Assembly (NCBI GenBank): GCA_016779995.1
Contig: JADHMO010000002.1
Location: forward strand, 124,001-188,000
From: Flavobacteriales bacterium
Lineage (GTDB): Bacteria; Bacteroidota; Bacteroidia; Flavobacteriales; UBA7312
DNA: 64,000 bases
Reading direction: 5' to 3'
The notes below the pieces were generated by a model. That model saw nothing but the letters and a program-made list of their open reading frames with translations. It did not search any database and was not told the origin of the DNA. The stretch's first letter is position 1. Each line of letters starts with the position of its first letter. Of the stretch, positions 17,970-26,681 are shown piece by piece. A program made the position numbers and the translations under genes.

Positions 17970-18569
17970 ATGACCAAAATACCTACATCATTATACAGTG
18001 AAGCAACGCCCAACCCAAGGGTAATGAAGTTTACGGCTAACCGTATGTTAGTTGATCAAAACATATACGAATTCAATAACAGAGCTGAGGCTTCGGCCTC
18101 CCCTTTGGCTTTAGAATTGTTTGGCTTCCCTTTTGTGGAGAGTGTCTTCATCAGTAATAATTTCATTTCTATCACTAAAAAAGACAATGGTATAGAATGG
18201 AGTGATATTATTTTGGAAATGCGTGAATTCATAAGGGATTATCTAGTCGATGGAGGAAGTGTTATTAACGAAGATGCTTCACCCAAAAAAAGCAAGACCG
18301 TTACTCATAAAGAAGAACTCAAAAGAGAGTTTAGTGACATAGAAAAGAAGATTGCTGATTTATTAGATGAATACGTAAGACCAGCCGTAGAGCAAGACGG
18401 TGGCTTTATCTCGCTCAAAAAATTTGAAAAAGGTATCGTAACCGTATCTTTACAAGGAGCATGTAGCGGTTGTCCATCTTCTAGTATGACATTAAAGTCA
18501 GGCATTGAAGGTTTGTTAAAAAGGGAAATGCCCGAAGAAATTGTGGAAGTTATTGCTGATAATGACTAA
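17970..18569 (+). CDS. NifU-family Fe-S cluster assembly protein (Nfu)
   Basis: The 199-residue product has an N-terminal Nfu domain (EATPNPRVMKFTANRMLV; FGFPFVESVFISNNFISITK, about residues 8-95). The C-terminal NifU-like domain has the cluster-binding CxxC, Cys165 and Cys168, in LQGACSGCPSSSMTL. It would carry and hand over [4Fe-4S] clusters in the cytoplasm. The chosen ATG directly follows the TAACTTTG promoter element. The gene overlaps the next one by 8 bases. Confidence 0.94.
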   Translation: MTKIPTSLYSEATPNPRVMKFTANRMLVDQNIYEFNNRAEASASPLALELFGFPFVESVFISNNFISITKKDNGIEWSDIILEMREFIRDYLVDGGSVINEDASPKKSKTVTHKEELKREFSDIEKKIADLLDEYVRPAVEQDGGFISLKKFEKGIVTVSLQGACSGCPSSSMTLKSGIEGLLKREMPEEIVEVIADND

Positions 18570-19290
18570 ATCCATAGTCATATCATTGGTGTTAATTCCA
18601 TTTCTATTATTGGGACAAAGCAAGACCGAAAACTTTCATTTTGGCTTACAGTTTAAGCCCATTATTGCAGCAGCTTATTTTGATGCTGGTGATGAATCTG
18701 CACAATGGGAGAACTACAATTTTGAGCTATCGCCACGCTTTGGGCAATCCTTAGGAATGATAGTAAGGTACCAGTTGAGCTCTACTTTTTCAACCGAAAC
18801 AGGCTTGAACCTCGTCAATAGAAGGTATCAATTAGGCATTGACAATAGTGAAATAGGGTTGCAAGACTTGAGCAATTTCACCTTACGTTCCTATGAATTA
18901 CCTGTTCAGATTTTGTCCTACGTCAAAGTTTCTGAAAAGTATTATTTAAATGCTGCCTTTGGCAATTCCTTTAATATTTTTGCTTCAGATGTCATAAGCT
19001 TTGGCGAAGAAAATCCTTATTTCTTTCAAAGTACGTCTAGAAGAAAACGCACTCAATCGGCTTTGATTGCCAATTTAGGAATGGAATACAGAACCCTTGA
19101 AAAGGGCATCTTTTATTTGGGCTTTAGCTTACACAGACCTTGGAAAAACACCGCAAGAAGTTATCCTGAATTTGATGATGGCAGCAATTCTTTCAACACC
19201 CAAGCTCCGGGCGGAAATAATGTCAAATACATGGATATTTCGGGCAATTATTTAACCCTCGACTTACGCTATTTCTTTCCTCAAAAATAA
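18562..19290 (+). CDS. Small outer-membrane beta-barrel protein
   Basis: The 242-residue product has a signal peptide (MTKSIVISLVLIPFLLLGQ). A run of amphipathic strands follows: FGLQFKPIIAAAYF, GMIVRYQLSSTFSTETGLNL, LRSYELPVQILSYV, YYLNAAFGNSFNI, ending LTLDLRYFFPQK. It resembles the OmpW/PorT-like barrels used in Bacteroidota, but I cannot name a specific function. The start overlaps the Nfu stop by 8 bases, so the two are co-transcribed despite unrelated roles. Confidence 0.8.
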   Translation: MTKSIVISLVLIPFLLLGQSKTENFHFGLQFKPIIAAAYFDAGDESAQWENYNFELSPRFGQSLGMIVRYQLSSTFSTETGLNLVNRRYQLGIDNSEIGLQDLSNFTLRSYELPVQILSYVKVSEKYYLNAAFGNSFNIFASDVISFGEENPYFFQSTSRRKRTQSALIANLGMEYRTLEKGIFYLGFSLHRPWKNTARSYPEFDDGSNSFNTQAPGGNNVKYMDISGNYLTLDLRYFFPQK

Positions 19291-19403
19291 TAGTATATTC
19301 ACTTTTGAAGATGTAAGATTTTTGAAAGTATAGAAAGAGCGTTTGATATTAATTTATATTTTTTGTAATTTTATGCTCAACCTTTAGTTCAAAATAATTT
19401 AAC

Positions 19404-21971
19404 ATGCTTAACCTTAATTCACTCCTCACTTTAGTGTGTGTTATGTTTTTTTCTGTTATTTCTATGGCTCAACCACTGACCAATGGAATGGGCATCATTA
19501 CGCATTGGACAGGTTTTAGTGGTGAATGGGATGCTTTTAGCATATACGAAACAGAAAACAATGCCTCTGCCACTCTCGGTCAGAATTGGGCAACAAACTT
19601 CAATACACCAGCCGACCCAGCAGTACATGATTCTTGGAAAGGAACCAATATGGGTGATGTCTTTGGCATTGCCATAGATGCCGATAAAAACGTCTATTTC
19701 AGTGCTACCAAAGCCATATCATCGAGTGGGTCAACAGGTACATCGGCAGGTGTTGCTGGAGATGGTGGCGTCTATAAAATGGATGCTAATACTTGGATGG
19801 TAACACCATTTATTTTTACTGGAAATGGTGCTAATGAAATCCCCAATCAAGGTAATGGCTTAGGAAATATAGCCTATGACAAATGGAACAATCAGTTGTT
19901 CATTACCAATTTTGAAGATGGTAACATTTATCGCTTTGATATGCAAGGCAATCTACTCTCTACCTTCGACCCTTTTACTGCCAATAGTACCGAGCTAGGT
20001 ACATTTAGTGGACATGGAGAAGCGTTATGGGGCATTAATGTTTATGGCGATACTGATGGCGTAAAGGTTTACTTTTCATTATGGACAGAAGACAATTCAC
20101 TATCCGACCCTAGTGGTGACAACAATTCGGTTTGGTCAGTTGACTTAGATGCTACAGGAGATTTTACAGGAAGTGAAAGTCTGTGCTTTGCCTTGGAGGA
20201 CAATACAGGTAGTTTTATGAGTGGGATAGTTGGAGCCTCATATCCTATTTCTGATATTACTTTCAGTAGTGATGGCAAAATGTATGTTTGTGAAAAAGTA
20301 CAAGGTGGCTGGGGAGCCTTTGGGGGCTGGAATGATTTGTTTACCCCTGGTGCACATAGCTCACGACTGTTTGAATACCAAAAAATTGCTGGCGTGTGGA
20401 CACGCACTGTAAAATATGCTGTCGGTAACTACAATACGCCTAACGATGCTGACAATACCACAGGTGGTGTAGCTTTAGGAAATAGACAACTTCCAAATGG
20501 AGAAATAGAATGCGAAAAAATAATTTGGGCATCGGGAGACGCCTTACGATTCAGTGGTTATAATGATTTAGCAGGACAAGATTACGTTTATGGTCTTACT
20601 GGCATACCCGTAGAAGGAAACTCTAACGACCCTAGTGATGCCAATTATGTGCAACTAAGTAGTATTTACATAGACGTGGACTATACTGGAACAGGCAGCA
20701 ATGGTGGGCAAAAAATGTCTTTTGGCGATATCGAAATATATTCTGATGCTATTAGTGAAGCTACTTTTACGGTAAGTCCAAATACGACTATCTGTCCCGG
20801 AGCATCTATACAGCTCAATGTAAGTGGTGGTACTAATTACGAATGGAGTCCATCTGCTACATTGGACGATAATACCTCAGACAGCCCAACTGCTAGTCCT
20901 ACTCAAAATACCATTTATACCGTAACAGGAGAGGGAAGCTGTGGCGGTAGAGATACCGTTAGTGTAAGTATAAGTATTGATGATTTTACCTTTTCTTTAG
21001 GTCCCGATTTGGCTATTTGTGAAGGCATAAGTGGTGTTTCTTTAGATGCCGGTAGCAATGCTATTGCATACATCTGGAACACAGGGCAAACCTCTCAAAC
21101 CATTAGTGTAAACGATGAAGGAATATATAGCGTTAGTGTAACAAGTCCAGCCGGTTGCGACTATACTGACGAGGTATCGGTAGAAAACAAATTCTTGCCC
21201 ACAGTAGTATTTAGTACTCCTAACGACTCGGCATGTCCTCCAGCTAAATTTAGCCTTATTGATGAAAGCATACCTCAAGAAGGCGACCCCATAGTAGCTT
21301 GGAATTGGCAAATTGATAACCAAAATTTTAATACCTCATCTACTAATGTGGATTTAGCCAACTCAGGAAGTTATGGCGTAAGTTTGGAGGTAACAACAGA
21401 ATTGGGCTGTGTAGCAACTCTAAGTTTGAATGACTACCTCACGGTACATGACTTGCCAAGTCCAAACTTCATAACGGAGCCAGAAGAAATTAACAACTGC
21501 GACAAAACCATCAAATTAATTAACTTCTCTACCGGCTACGATTCTTTAAGCTGGAACTTTGGCGATGGCGTGGTGAGTAGTGAAGATACCTCTGACTATT
21601 ACACCTATTCGGAAGTAGGCAACTACATCATTCAACTAAATTTAGTTAATGAATTCGGATGTGAAAACGTCTTTCATAGAGAAATTAATCCAGTAGCAAG
21701 TATTCCTTTTTATACGCCCAATGCTTTTACGCCAGATGGCGATGAGCTCAACGAAACTTTCATACCACAATTGGGCTGTACCGATGGTTTTGAATTTTGG
21801 GTCATGAACCGTTGGGGCGAAGTTATATTCTATAGCAACGATATCAATGTAGGCTGGGACGGTACTTACAACAAGCAAAGATGCCCTCTAGGCGTGTACT
21901 CTTGGAAAGCACGATACAATGGTGCCAAAACCAACCAAATCAAATTGGGCGAAGTACATCTTATGAATTAA
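19404..21971 (+). CDS. Large secreted protein with T9SS type B (gliding-motility-associated) C-terminal domain
   Basis: The 855-residue product has a signal peptide (to SMAQ, about residue 23). A 430-residue region rich in Trp, Gly and Asp follows, with propeller-like phrases (IAIDADKNVYFSATK, NIAYDKWNNQLFITNFEDGNIYRFD, DITFSSDGKMYVCEKV). Then come Ig/PKD-type domains (about 455-760, e.g. NTTICPGASIQLNVSGGTNY, PDLAICEGISGVSLDAG, DSLSWNFGDGVVSSEDTS). The C-terminal ~90 residues (IPFYTPNAFTPDGDELNETF, FWVMNRWGEVIFYS, GWDGTYNKQRCPLGVYSWKA) form the type B T9SS sorting domain, so the protein is probably surface-anchored. The binding target is unknown. It begins a patch of T9SS cargo genes at 19404-23920. 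Confidence 0.88.
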   Translation: MLNLNSLLTLVCVMFFSVISMAQPLTNGMGIITHWTGFSGEWDAFSIYETENNASATLGQNWATNFNTPADPAVHDSWKGTNMGDVFGIAIDADKNVYFSATKAISSSGSTGTSAGVAGDGGVYKMDANTWMVTPFIFTGNGANEIPNQGNGLGNIAYDKWNNQLFITNFEDGNIYRFDMQGNLLSTFDPFTANSTELGTFSGHGEALWGINVYGDTDGVKVYFSLWTEDNSLSDPSGDNNSVWSVDLDATGDFTGSESLCFALEDNTGSFMSGIVGASYPISDITFSSDGKMYVCEKVQGGWGAFGGWNDLFTPGAHSSRLFEYQKIAGVWTRTVKYAVGNYNTPNDADNTTGGVALGNRQLPNGEIECEKIIWASGDALRFSGYNDLAGQDYVYGLTGIPVEGNSNDPSDANYVQLSSIYIDVDYTGTGSNGGQKMSFGDIEIYSDAISEATFTVSPNTTICPGASIQLNVSGGTNYEWSPSATLDDNTSDSPTASPTQNTIYTVTGEGSCGGRDTVSVSISIDDFTFSLGPDLAICEGISGVSLDAGSNAIAYIWNTGQTSQTISVNDEGIYSVSVTSPAGCDYTDEVSVENKFLPTVVFSTPNDSACPPAKFSLIDESIPQEGDPIVAWNWQIDNQNFNTSSTNVDLANSGSYGVSLEVTTELGCVATLSLNDYLTVHDLPSPNFITEPEEINNCDKTIKLINFSTGYDSLSWNFGDGVVSSEDTSDYYTYSEVGNYIIQLNLVNEFGCENVFHREINPVASIPFYTPNAFTPDGDELNETFIPQLGCTDGFEFWVMNRWGEVIFYSNDINVGWDGTYNKQRCPLGVYSWKARYNGAKTNQIKLGEVHLMN

Positions 21972-22045
21972 CTCTAAGTTTTTATTATCTTCGTTGTACA
22001 GTGATGTCTATTAAATAGACGATATACTGATATACAATTTAGGCT

Positions 22046-22526
22046 ATGAAATTTTACTTTCTGATTAGTTTTCTACTCATAAGATTGCTATCCTATTCTC
22101 AGTGGATAGACATTACACCTGATTTTGATTTACTACAACCAATTTTCTTTTTTGATATAGATATAATCGATGAAAACAATGTTTACTTTACAGGAAGTTC
22201 TGGTAGTGGCAGTGTTATTGTAAAATCAATTAATCAAGAAGAAAAATGGGATTTAACTAAAATTGAATTGCCTAGAAAAACTATCGGTATTTCCTAATCC
22301 TACCAATGAACGCGCTGTAGTGCTGTGGCAACAAGCCACAGCAGGTGTCAGTCAGCTAAGAGTAAGCGATATCAATGGACAGATTGTTTGGGAAGAACAA
22401 CAAAGGAGTCATATAGGCACTAATGCCAAAGTCCTTGAAACAGCATCTTGGTCTGCTGGTATGTATATGGTACAAATTACTAGCAATGGAATGAGACAAA
22501 GTACCAAACTACTTAAAGTACACTAG
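22046..22526 (+). pseudogene. Frameshifted and shortened T9SS cargo gene remnant
   Basis: Two short frames together look like one protein. The first (22046-22297) has a signal peptide (MKFYFLISFLLIRLLSYS) and the start of a propeller-like repeat (WIDITPDFDLLQP, NNVYFTGSSGSGSVIVKS). It ends in IELPRKTIGIS and a stop. In the +1 frame the same bases continue LEKLSVFPNPTNERAVV through to KLLKVH (stop 22526), a full type A T9SS sorting domain. One base-level frameshift near 22265-22290 would reconnect them into a 159-residue protein whose cargo part is only about 55 residues. So either a large internal deletion plus frameshift has occurred, or there is a sequencing indel in an unusually short cargo protein. 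No valid start serves the second frame alone except a TTG within the first. Confidence 0.72.
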
Positions 22527-22528
22527 TT

Positions 22529-23920
22529 ATGAAAAAATCTATTTTATTTATATGTATAGCAGTAACACATACTCTCTTTTCACAAGAAGTGACTTTTGAA
22601 CACCTTTTTCAAGAAGATGAATATGCCCTTTCAATTACTGAAGGCCCTAATGAAGGCTTTCTAATTGGAGGAACAATAAAATTCTTAGACAACCCAGTGG
22701 AGTGGGGCTATGCCCACGCCACACATTTCAATGCTCAAGGCAATATCGAATGGCAACAGTCTTATTTTCAAAATGAAAATAATTACGAAGAAGAAAAGTG
22801 GTTTACTTTTAGAAAGGTGCTACACCATAAATCCTCTAACAAATGGTTTGGCCTTACAAATAGAATTTTTGTTAGTTATATACAGGGTGAAAATATTAAT
22901 ACCCAAAGGGGTTACCCTATACTAAGCAAACACTTCAATGAGGGCTCAATGCAATGGCAGAAAGAGGTGCATGATACCTTAACTACTTATACAACCAATT
23001 CCACTTTTGAAATGATTTTTTCAAGCGATTCCAATGCCATTTATCTTAATATTTTGAGTAATGATGGAGAAATAATTAAAAAATACAGTTTGGATGGAGA
23101 GTTGCTTTGGGAAAACCGTAATTTGAATGAGCATAATTTATACGCCGACCCTTACCAACAGCGCTTTTTCGTTTATGGCAGACATAGCAATAATGAAGTT
23201 ATATTCCACGACATCAATGAAGAAAGTGGAGCCCTAATTAATAGCTACATTACTCATGGTTTTGATGAAATATACGACATAAAAGCCCGTGAGGGGGGAG
23301 GCTATTGGTGCATAGGAGAAGAAGGTATAGGATCTGATTTAATACTAGCGGCTTTGGGTGAGCAGATGGATACCCTGTGGACTAAAAGCATACAGGGTCC
23401 TCAACATCCCATATCTTATCAATTAAATGATTTTTCCGAATTTTTTCCCAACAACAACGTACACATCGTTACATGCAATCAAAAATACTTTACCGAACCT
23501 GATCGTGGCTTAGTCATCGCCTTAGATACCAATATGGACACCCTCTGGACCTATCAGCACTTTAAAGGGGATACCTCTTCACGTATTCGAGATGCCACTC
23601 GCCTTAAAGATGGCTCAGTAATAGTCACTGGAAACTATGGCATTCCAAATGATTTTCACCATGGCTCATTTGTCTTCAAAATTGGTGTGGATGGTAGTGT
23701 GGGTCTATCTGAAAACATGCCTTTTCAAGACAAAGCACCCTACCCCAACCCTACAAATAGTGTGTTGCATACCCACAACAATACAGAAAAAAGCATCTAC
23801 AACTTGCAAGGGCAATTGCTATGGCAAGGCAAGGATAAAAGCATAGAGGTCAGGCATTGGCAAAAAGGCATGTACCTGTTAAGAACTAAAGACAAAACTT
23901 ACCGCTGGATGAAACAGTGA
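22529..23920 (+). CDS. Secreted propeller-like protein with T9SS type A sorting domain
   Basis: The 463-residue product has a signal peptide (MKKSILFICIAVTHTLFSQ). Repeated segments of the type YALSITEGPNEGFLIGGTI, YDIKAREGGGYWCIGEEG and IRDATRLKDGSVIVTGNYG match the 'delta-60/WD-like' outer-surface propellers seen in Bacteroidota. The last ~60 residues start at PYPNPTNSVL and end RWMKQ, a type A sorting domain, so the protein is a T9SS substrate. Its start is 2 bases after the remnant gene, so it probably shared its promoter. Function is unknown; no catalytic motif is seen. Confidence 0.8.
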   Translation: MKKSILFICIAVTHTLFSQEVTFEHLFQEDEYALSITEGPNEGFLIGGTIKFLDNPVEWGYAHATHFNAQGNIEWQQSYFQNENNYEEEKWFTFRKVLHHKSSNKWFGLTNRIFVSYIQGENINTQRGYPILSKHFNEGSMQWQKEVHDTLTTYTTNSTFEMIFSSDSNAIYLNILSNDGEIIKKYSLDGELLWENRNLNEHNLYADPYQQRFFVYGRHSNNEVIFHDINEESGALINSYITHGFDEIYDIKAREGGGYWCIGEEGIGSDLILAALGEQMDTLWTKSIQGPQHPISYQLNDFSEFFPNNNVHIVTCNQKYFTEPDRGLVIALDTNMDTLWTYQHFKGDTSSRIRDATRLKDGSVIVTGNYGIPNDFHHGSFVFKIGVDGSVGLSENMPFQDKAPYPNPTNSVLHTHNNTEKSIYNLQGQLLWQGKDKSIEVRHWQKGMYLLRTKDKTYRWMKQ

Positions 23921-23923
23921 TTA

Positions 23924-25411
23924 CTAATCGTAAACGGGTTTTTTGTATTCCCGCATCTGTTGGGTAGGCTCTAAAATGTCATAGCCTTGCCATAGGCTAT
24001 CGTCAAACTGTTCCACATATATAACCTTCATTTTTTTGCTCTGCTCAAAATGGTGGTAATCCGTGGGGCTAATATCCTCATGAGACAAAAGCAAACATTC
24101 AAAAGACTGCTGAGTCCTTACTTGCATATCTATAGCCCCTTTTAGCTCAAGTATGGTTTTGTCAAAAAGTGCTTTCTTCCTCTTTTTCAATAGGGCAAGT
24201 TTTCTATCAATACCAAAGCTAGAAACCTTTTTGAATGAAAAGTATTTGAGATGATAACGCTCATCTGTTTTCTCAAAATTGACAGATATTTTATATTCTT
24301 CTTCTTTAAAACTAATTCCCATCAGCTTGAAGTTCCTGCCGTGTTTGTCCTCAGCATAGTGAAAGTCGGCTCTGAGCAAGGCATAAGACGATAAACTGAT
24401 GTATAACCTACCCTCATAAAGACCTTTGTTATTGGGCGCAAAATCTATGATGTAAATGTCCTGTCCTTGAAGTCGTGTGCCTCCCACCAAAGTGAAGCTA
24501 TAACGAGAAGGTTTGTGCAAAAAGTCCCACATATCCTCATTATCGAATTGATAATCGCTCAAATCATAATACAAATTATTAGCAAAGTCCTCTACTGCCA
24601 TTTCGTCTTCTTGCAAATTCAAAGTCGTGTCTTGAAAATCAAAGCCTACCTTACCACCAATAATTCCTGTTTTTATTTTCCAATACTCTAAGCTATCGGT
24701 TTTCTTAAACGCATCTTCAAAAACTTGGGTTAGTTGATCTATCTCTGTAATGTCTTTGTCTTTTAAACTAACTACCTTTTTGGGCTTTATCTTAATGCGA
24801 AGGCTATCTGTTTTATCTGGTGAGCTTAGCATTTCGCCTAAAAAGTCGGTATAAGAAGTGGAGTGACGAGGCATTTTTTGTTGTGCCGTAGCTATGGCGT
24901 CTTGGTCTATTTCGGAAATGGTGCTTTTCTTATAGTCTAGCTTAAATAACAATAAATCCGACTCATCTCGTTTTCTGACAAATACCTCAGATGCCGAATA
25001 ATCCTTGTGATAGTTGCTATCGGCATACAGCAAAACTTGTTGGACAATAAATTCGGGGTCTTGCTCACGACCAAAAATCAAAGTCTCGCTAATGTTAATG
25101 ATGTTTTCTTCTAAATGAACATCAGCAGAATGCAATAAGTCGCTAATGGCAACATCTTTAATCTGATAGCCCATATACTGAAAACGAACGCTATCTTGTA
25201 GTCCAAAAGCAGAAATATCAATAGTATATTGCCCTTGTTCGTTGCTAATAACCCCAGTATTGCTGTTTAACACAAAAACAGTAGCATACATCAAAGGTTG
25301 TTGGCTATTGGAGTCATAAATCATACCTTTCAAAAGGCTATTGGTCTTGTCTTGAGCAAAGAGTTGTAGGCTAAAACACAATAACAAAACAAGAAGTTTA
25401 TACGTTTTCAT
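23924..25411 (-). CDS. Carboxypeptidase-regulatory-like-domain protein (non-receptor)
   Basis: The 495-residue product begins at the ATG at 25411 with a signal peptide (MKTYKLLVLLLCFSLQLFAQ); an in-frame ATG 30 bases upstream adds a polar leader and was rejected. Residues 27-110 form a carboxypeptidase-regulatory-like domain (LLKGMIYDSNSQQPLMYATV, FQYMGYQIKDV). The remaining ~385 residues have no plug or barrel signature; they contain charged helical stretches and strands (KTGIIGGKVGFDFQDTTLNL, YIIDFAPNNKGLYEGRLYI). This matches an uncharacterised Bacteroidota family often labelled 'carboxypeptidase-like regulatory domain-containing protein', likely periplasmic or outer-membrane associated. 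It converges on the T9SS cargo gene with a 3-base gap. Confidence 0.8.
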   Translation of the reverse strand: MKTYKLLVLLLCFSLQLFAQDKTNSLLKGMIYDSNSQQPLMYATVFVLNSNTGVISNEQGQYTIDISAFGLQDSVRFQYMGYQIKDVAISDLLHSADVHLEENIINISETLIFGREQDPEFIVQQVLLYADSNYHKDYSASEVFVRKRDESDLLLFKLDYKKSTISEIDQDAIATAQQKMPRHSTSYTDFLGEMLSSPDKTDSLRIKIKPKKVVSLKDKDITEIDQLTQVFEDAFKKTDSLEYWKIKTGIIGGKVGFDFQDTTLNLQEDEMAVEDFANNLYYDLSDYQFDNEDMWDFLHKPSRYSFTLVGGTRLQGQDIYIIDFAPNNKGLYEGRLYISLSSYALLRADFHYAEDKHGRNFKLMGISFKEEEYKISVNFEKTDERYHLKYFSFKKVSSFGIDRKLALLKKRKKALFDKTILELKGAIDMQVRTQQSFECLLLSHEDISPTDYHHFEQSKKMKVIYVEQFDDSLWQGYDILEPTQQMREYKKPVYD

Positions 25412-25462
25412 AGGGCTTGAATTTGTGTCATAAACGTTCATTTTCTACAAAAATTTTAAACC

Positions 25463-25489
25463 AAAAAAAAGCCAACTTCCGTTGGCTTT
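25463..25489 (-). terminator. Rho-independent terminator after odhB (minus strand)
   Basis: Stem AAAGCCAAC/GTTGGCTTT (25468-25476 with 25481-25489, 4-base loop) is followed on the minus strand by a T run (25463-25470). It ends the sucA-odhB transcript 5 bases after the odhB stop. Confidence 0.88.
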
Positions 25490-25493
25490 ATCA

Positions 25494-26675
25494 TTAGAGT
25501 CCTAAACTCTTTTTTACGTCACCGTTCAGTAAATGGGTGCTTGGGTCTTCTAAGCATTCTTTAACTCTGACTAAGAAGCCTACCGATTCTCTACCGTCAA
25601 TGATACGGTGGTCATAAGATAAGGCTACGTACATTATGGGTCTTATCTCTACTTTTCCGTTGACTGCCACAGGGCGTTCTACAATGTTGTGCATCCCCAA
25701 TATCGCCGATTGTGGCGGGTTGATAATTGGTGTGGACAACATAGAACCAAATACCCCACCGTTAGTAATGGTAAAGGTGCCGCCCAACATTTCGTCAGGG
25801 GTAATTTTTCCATCTCTAGCACGTAATGCCAATCGCTTGACTTCCGATTCTACTTCTTTAAAATTCATCAATTCGGCATTGCGAATAACTGGTACCATCA
25901 GCCCTTTAGGAGCACTTACTGCTATACTGATATCAGCATAGTTGTGGTAAATCACTTCCTTGTCGTCTATCTGAGCATTGACGTCTGGAAATTCCATCAG
26001 TGCCGTAGTTATGGCTTTGGTAAAAAAGGACATGAAACCTAAACTGACATCGTACTTGTCTTTAAAGGCTTCTTTGTATTCTTTTCGTATAGCAAAAATT
26101 GCAGACATATCCACTTCGTTGAAAGTGGTTAGCATAGCTGTTTCGTTCTTGACAGATACCAAACGCTGAGCCACCTTTCTTCTGAGCATAGACATTTTCT
26201 TACGCTCTGTGCCTCTTGGTCCATCGGTCTTAACAGATGCCATAGCTTCCATCACATCCTCTTTCAAAATCTTTCCTCCTTCGCCACTTCCTTTGACGTC
26301 TTTGGGAGATAAATCGTTTTGCGAAATAATGGCTTTGGCTAAAGGTGTTGCCTTAGCATCTACTGACTTCGTAGGGCTTGGCGTACTAACTGCTGGTGCT
26401 GACTCTGGTGCTGGTGCTGTAGTTTTGGCTTCTCCAACACCATCGGTATCAATGATACACACCACTTGACCTACCTCCACGGTATCGCCTTCTTCGGCTA
26501 CCAACTTAATGATGCCGCTTTCCTCGGCTGGTAAAGCTAAGGTGGCTTTGTCCGAATCTACTTCAGCAATTTCTTGATCTTTTTCAACATAGTCACCGTC
26601 TTCCACCAACCATTGAGCGATTTCAACTTCGGAGATAGACTCTCCCGGACTAGGTACTTTCATTTCTAATAGCAT
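25494..26675 (-). CDS. odhB: 2-oxoglutarate dehydrogenase E2, dihydrolipoyl succinyltransferase
   Basis: OdhB (SucB) transfers the succinyl group from E1 to CoA in the TCA cycle. The 393-residue product has one lipoyl domain (residues 1-75; lipoyl Lys43 in [17 protein letters not shown]) and a hinge rich in Ala, Pro and Ser. A peripheral subunit-binding domain follows at about 107-150 ([20 protein letters not shown]). The catalytic acyltransferase domain has the DHRIIDG motif (His356, Asp360). The gene starts 6 bases after the sucA stop, so E1 and E2 are one operon; the E3 subunit is not in the window. Confidence 0.96.
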   Translation of the reverse strand: MLLEMKVPSPGESISEVEIAQWLVEDGDYVEKDQEIAEVDSDKATLALPAEESGIIKLVAEEGDTVEVGQVVCIIDTDGVGEAKTTAPAPESAPAVSTPSPTKSVDAKATPLAKAIISQNDLSPKDVKGSGEGGKILKEDVMEAMASVKTDGPRGTERKKMSMLRRKVAQRLVSVKNETAMLTTFNEVDMSAIFAIRKEYKEAFKDKYDVSLGFMSFFTKAITTALMEFPDVNAQIDDKEVIYHNYADISIAVSAPKGLMVPVIRNAELMNFKEVESEVKRLALRARDGKITPDEMLGGTFTITNGGVFGSMLSTPIINPPQSAILGMHNIVERPVAVNGKVEIRPIMYVALSYDHRIIDGRESVGFLVRVKECLEDPSTHLLNGDVKKSLGL

Positions 26676-26681
26676 AACCTT

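Noticed and set aside
17904-18013. Longer starts for both the Nfu and gamma-carbonic-anhydrase genes
   Set aside because: Each extension would run through the other's promoter and coding start. The internal ATGs match family N-termini (MTKIPT, MALIKT).
22263-22526. Independent 87-codon gene
   Set aside because: Its only start is a TTG inside the preceding frame, it has no signal peptide, and its whole length is a T9SS sorting domain that must be attached to a secreted N-terminus. It was merged into the pseudogene.
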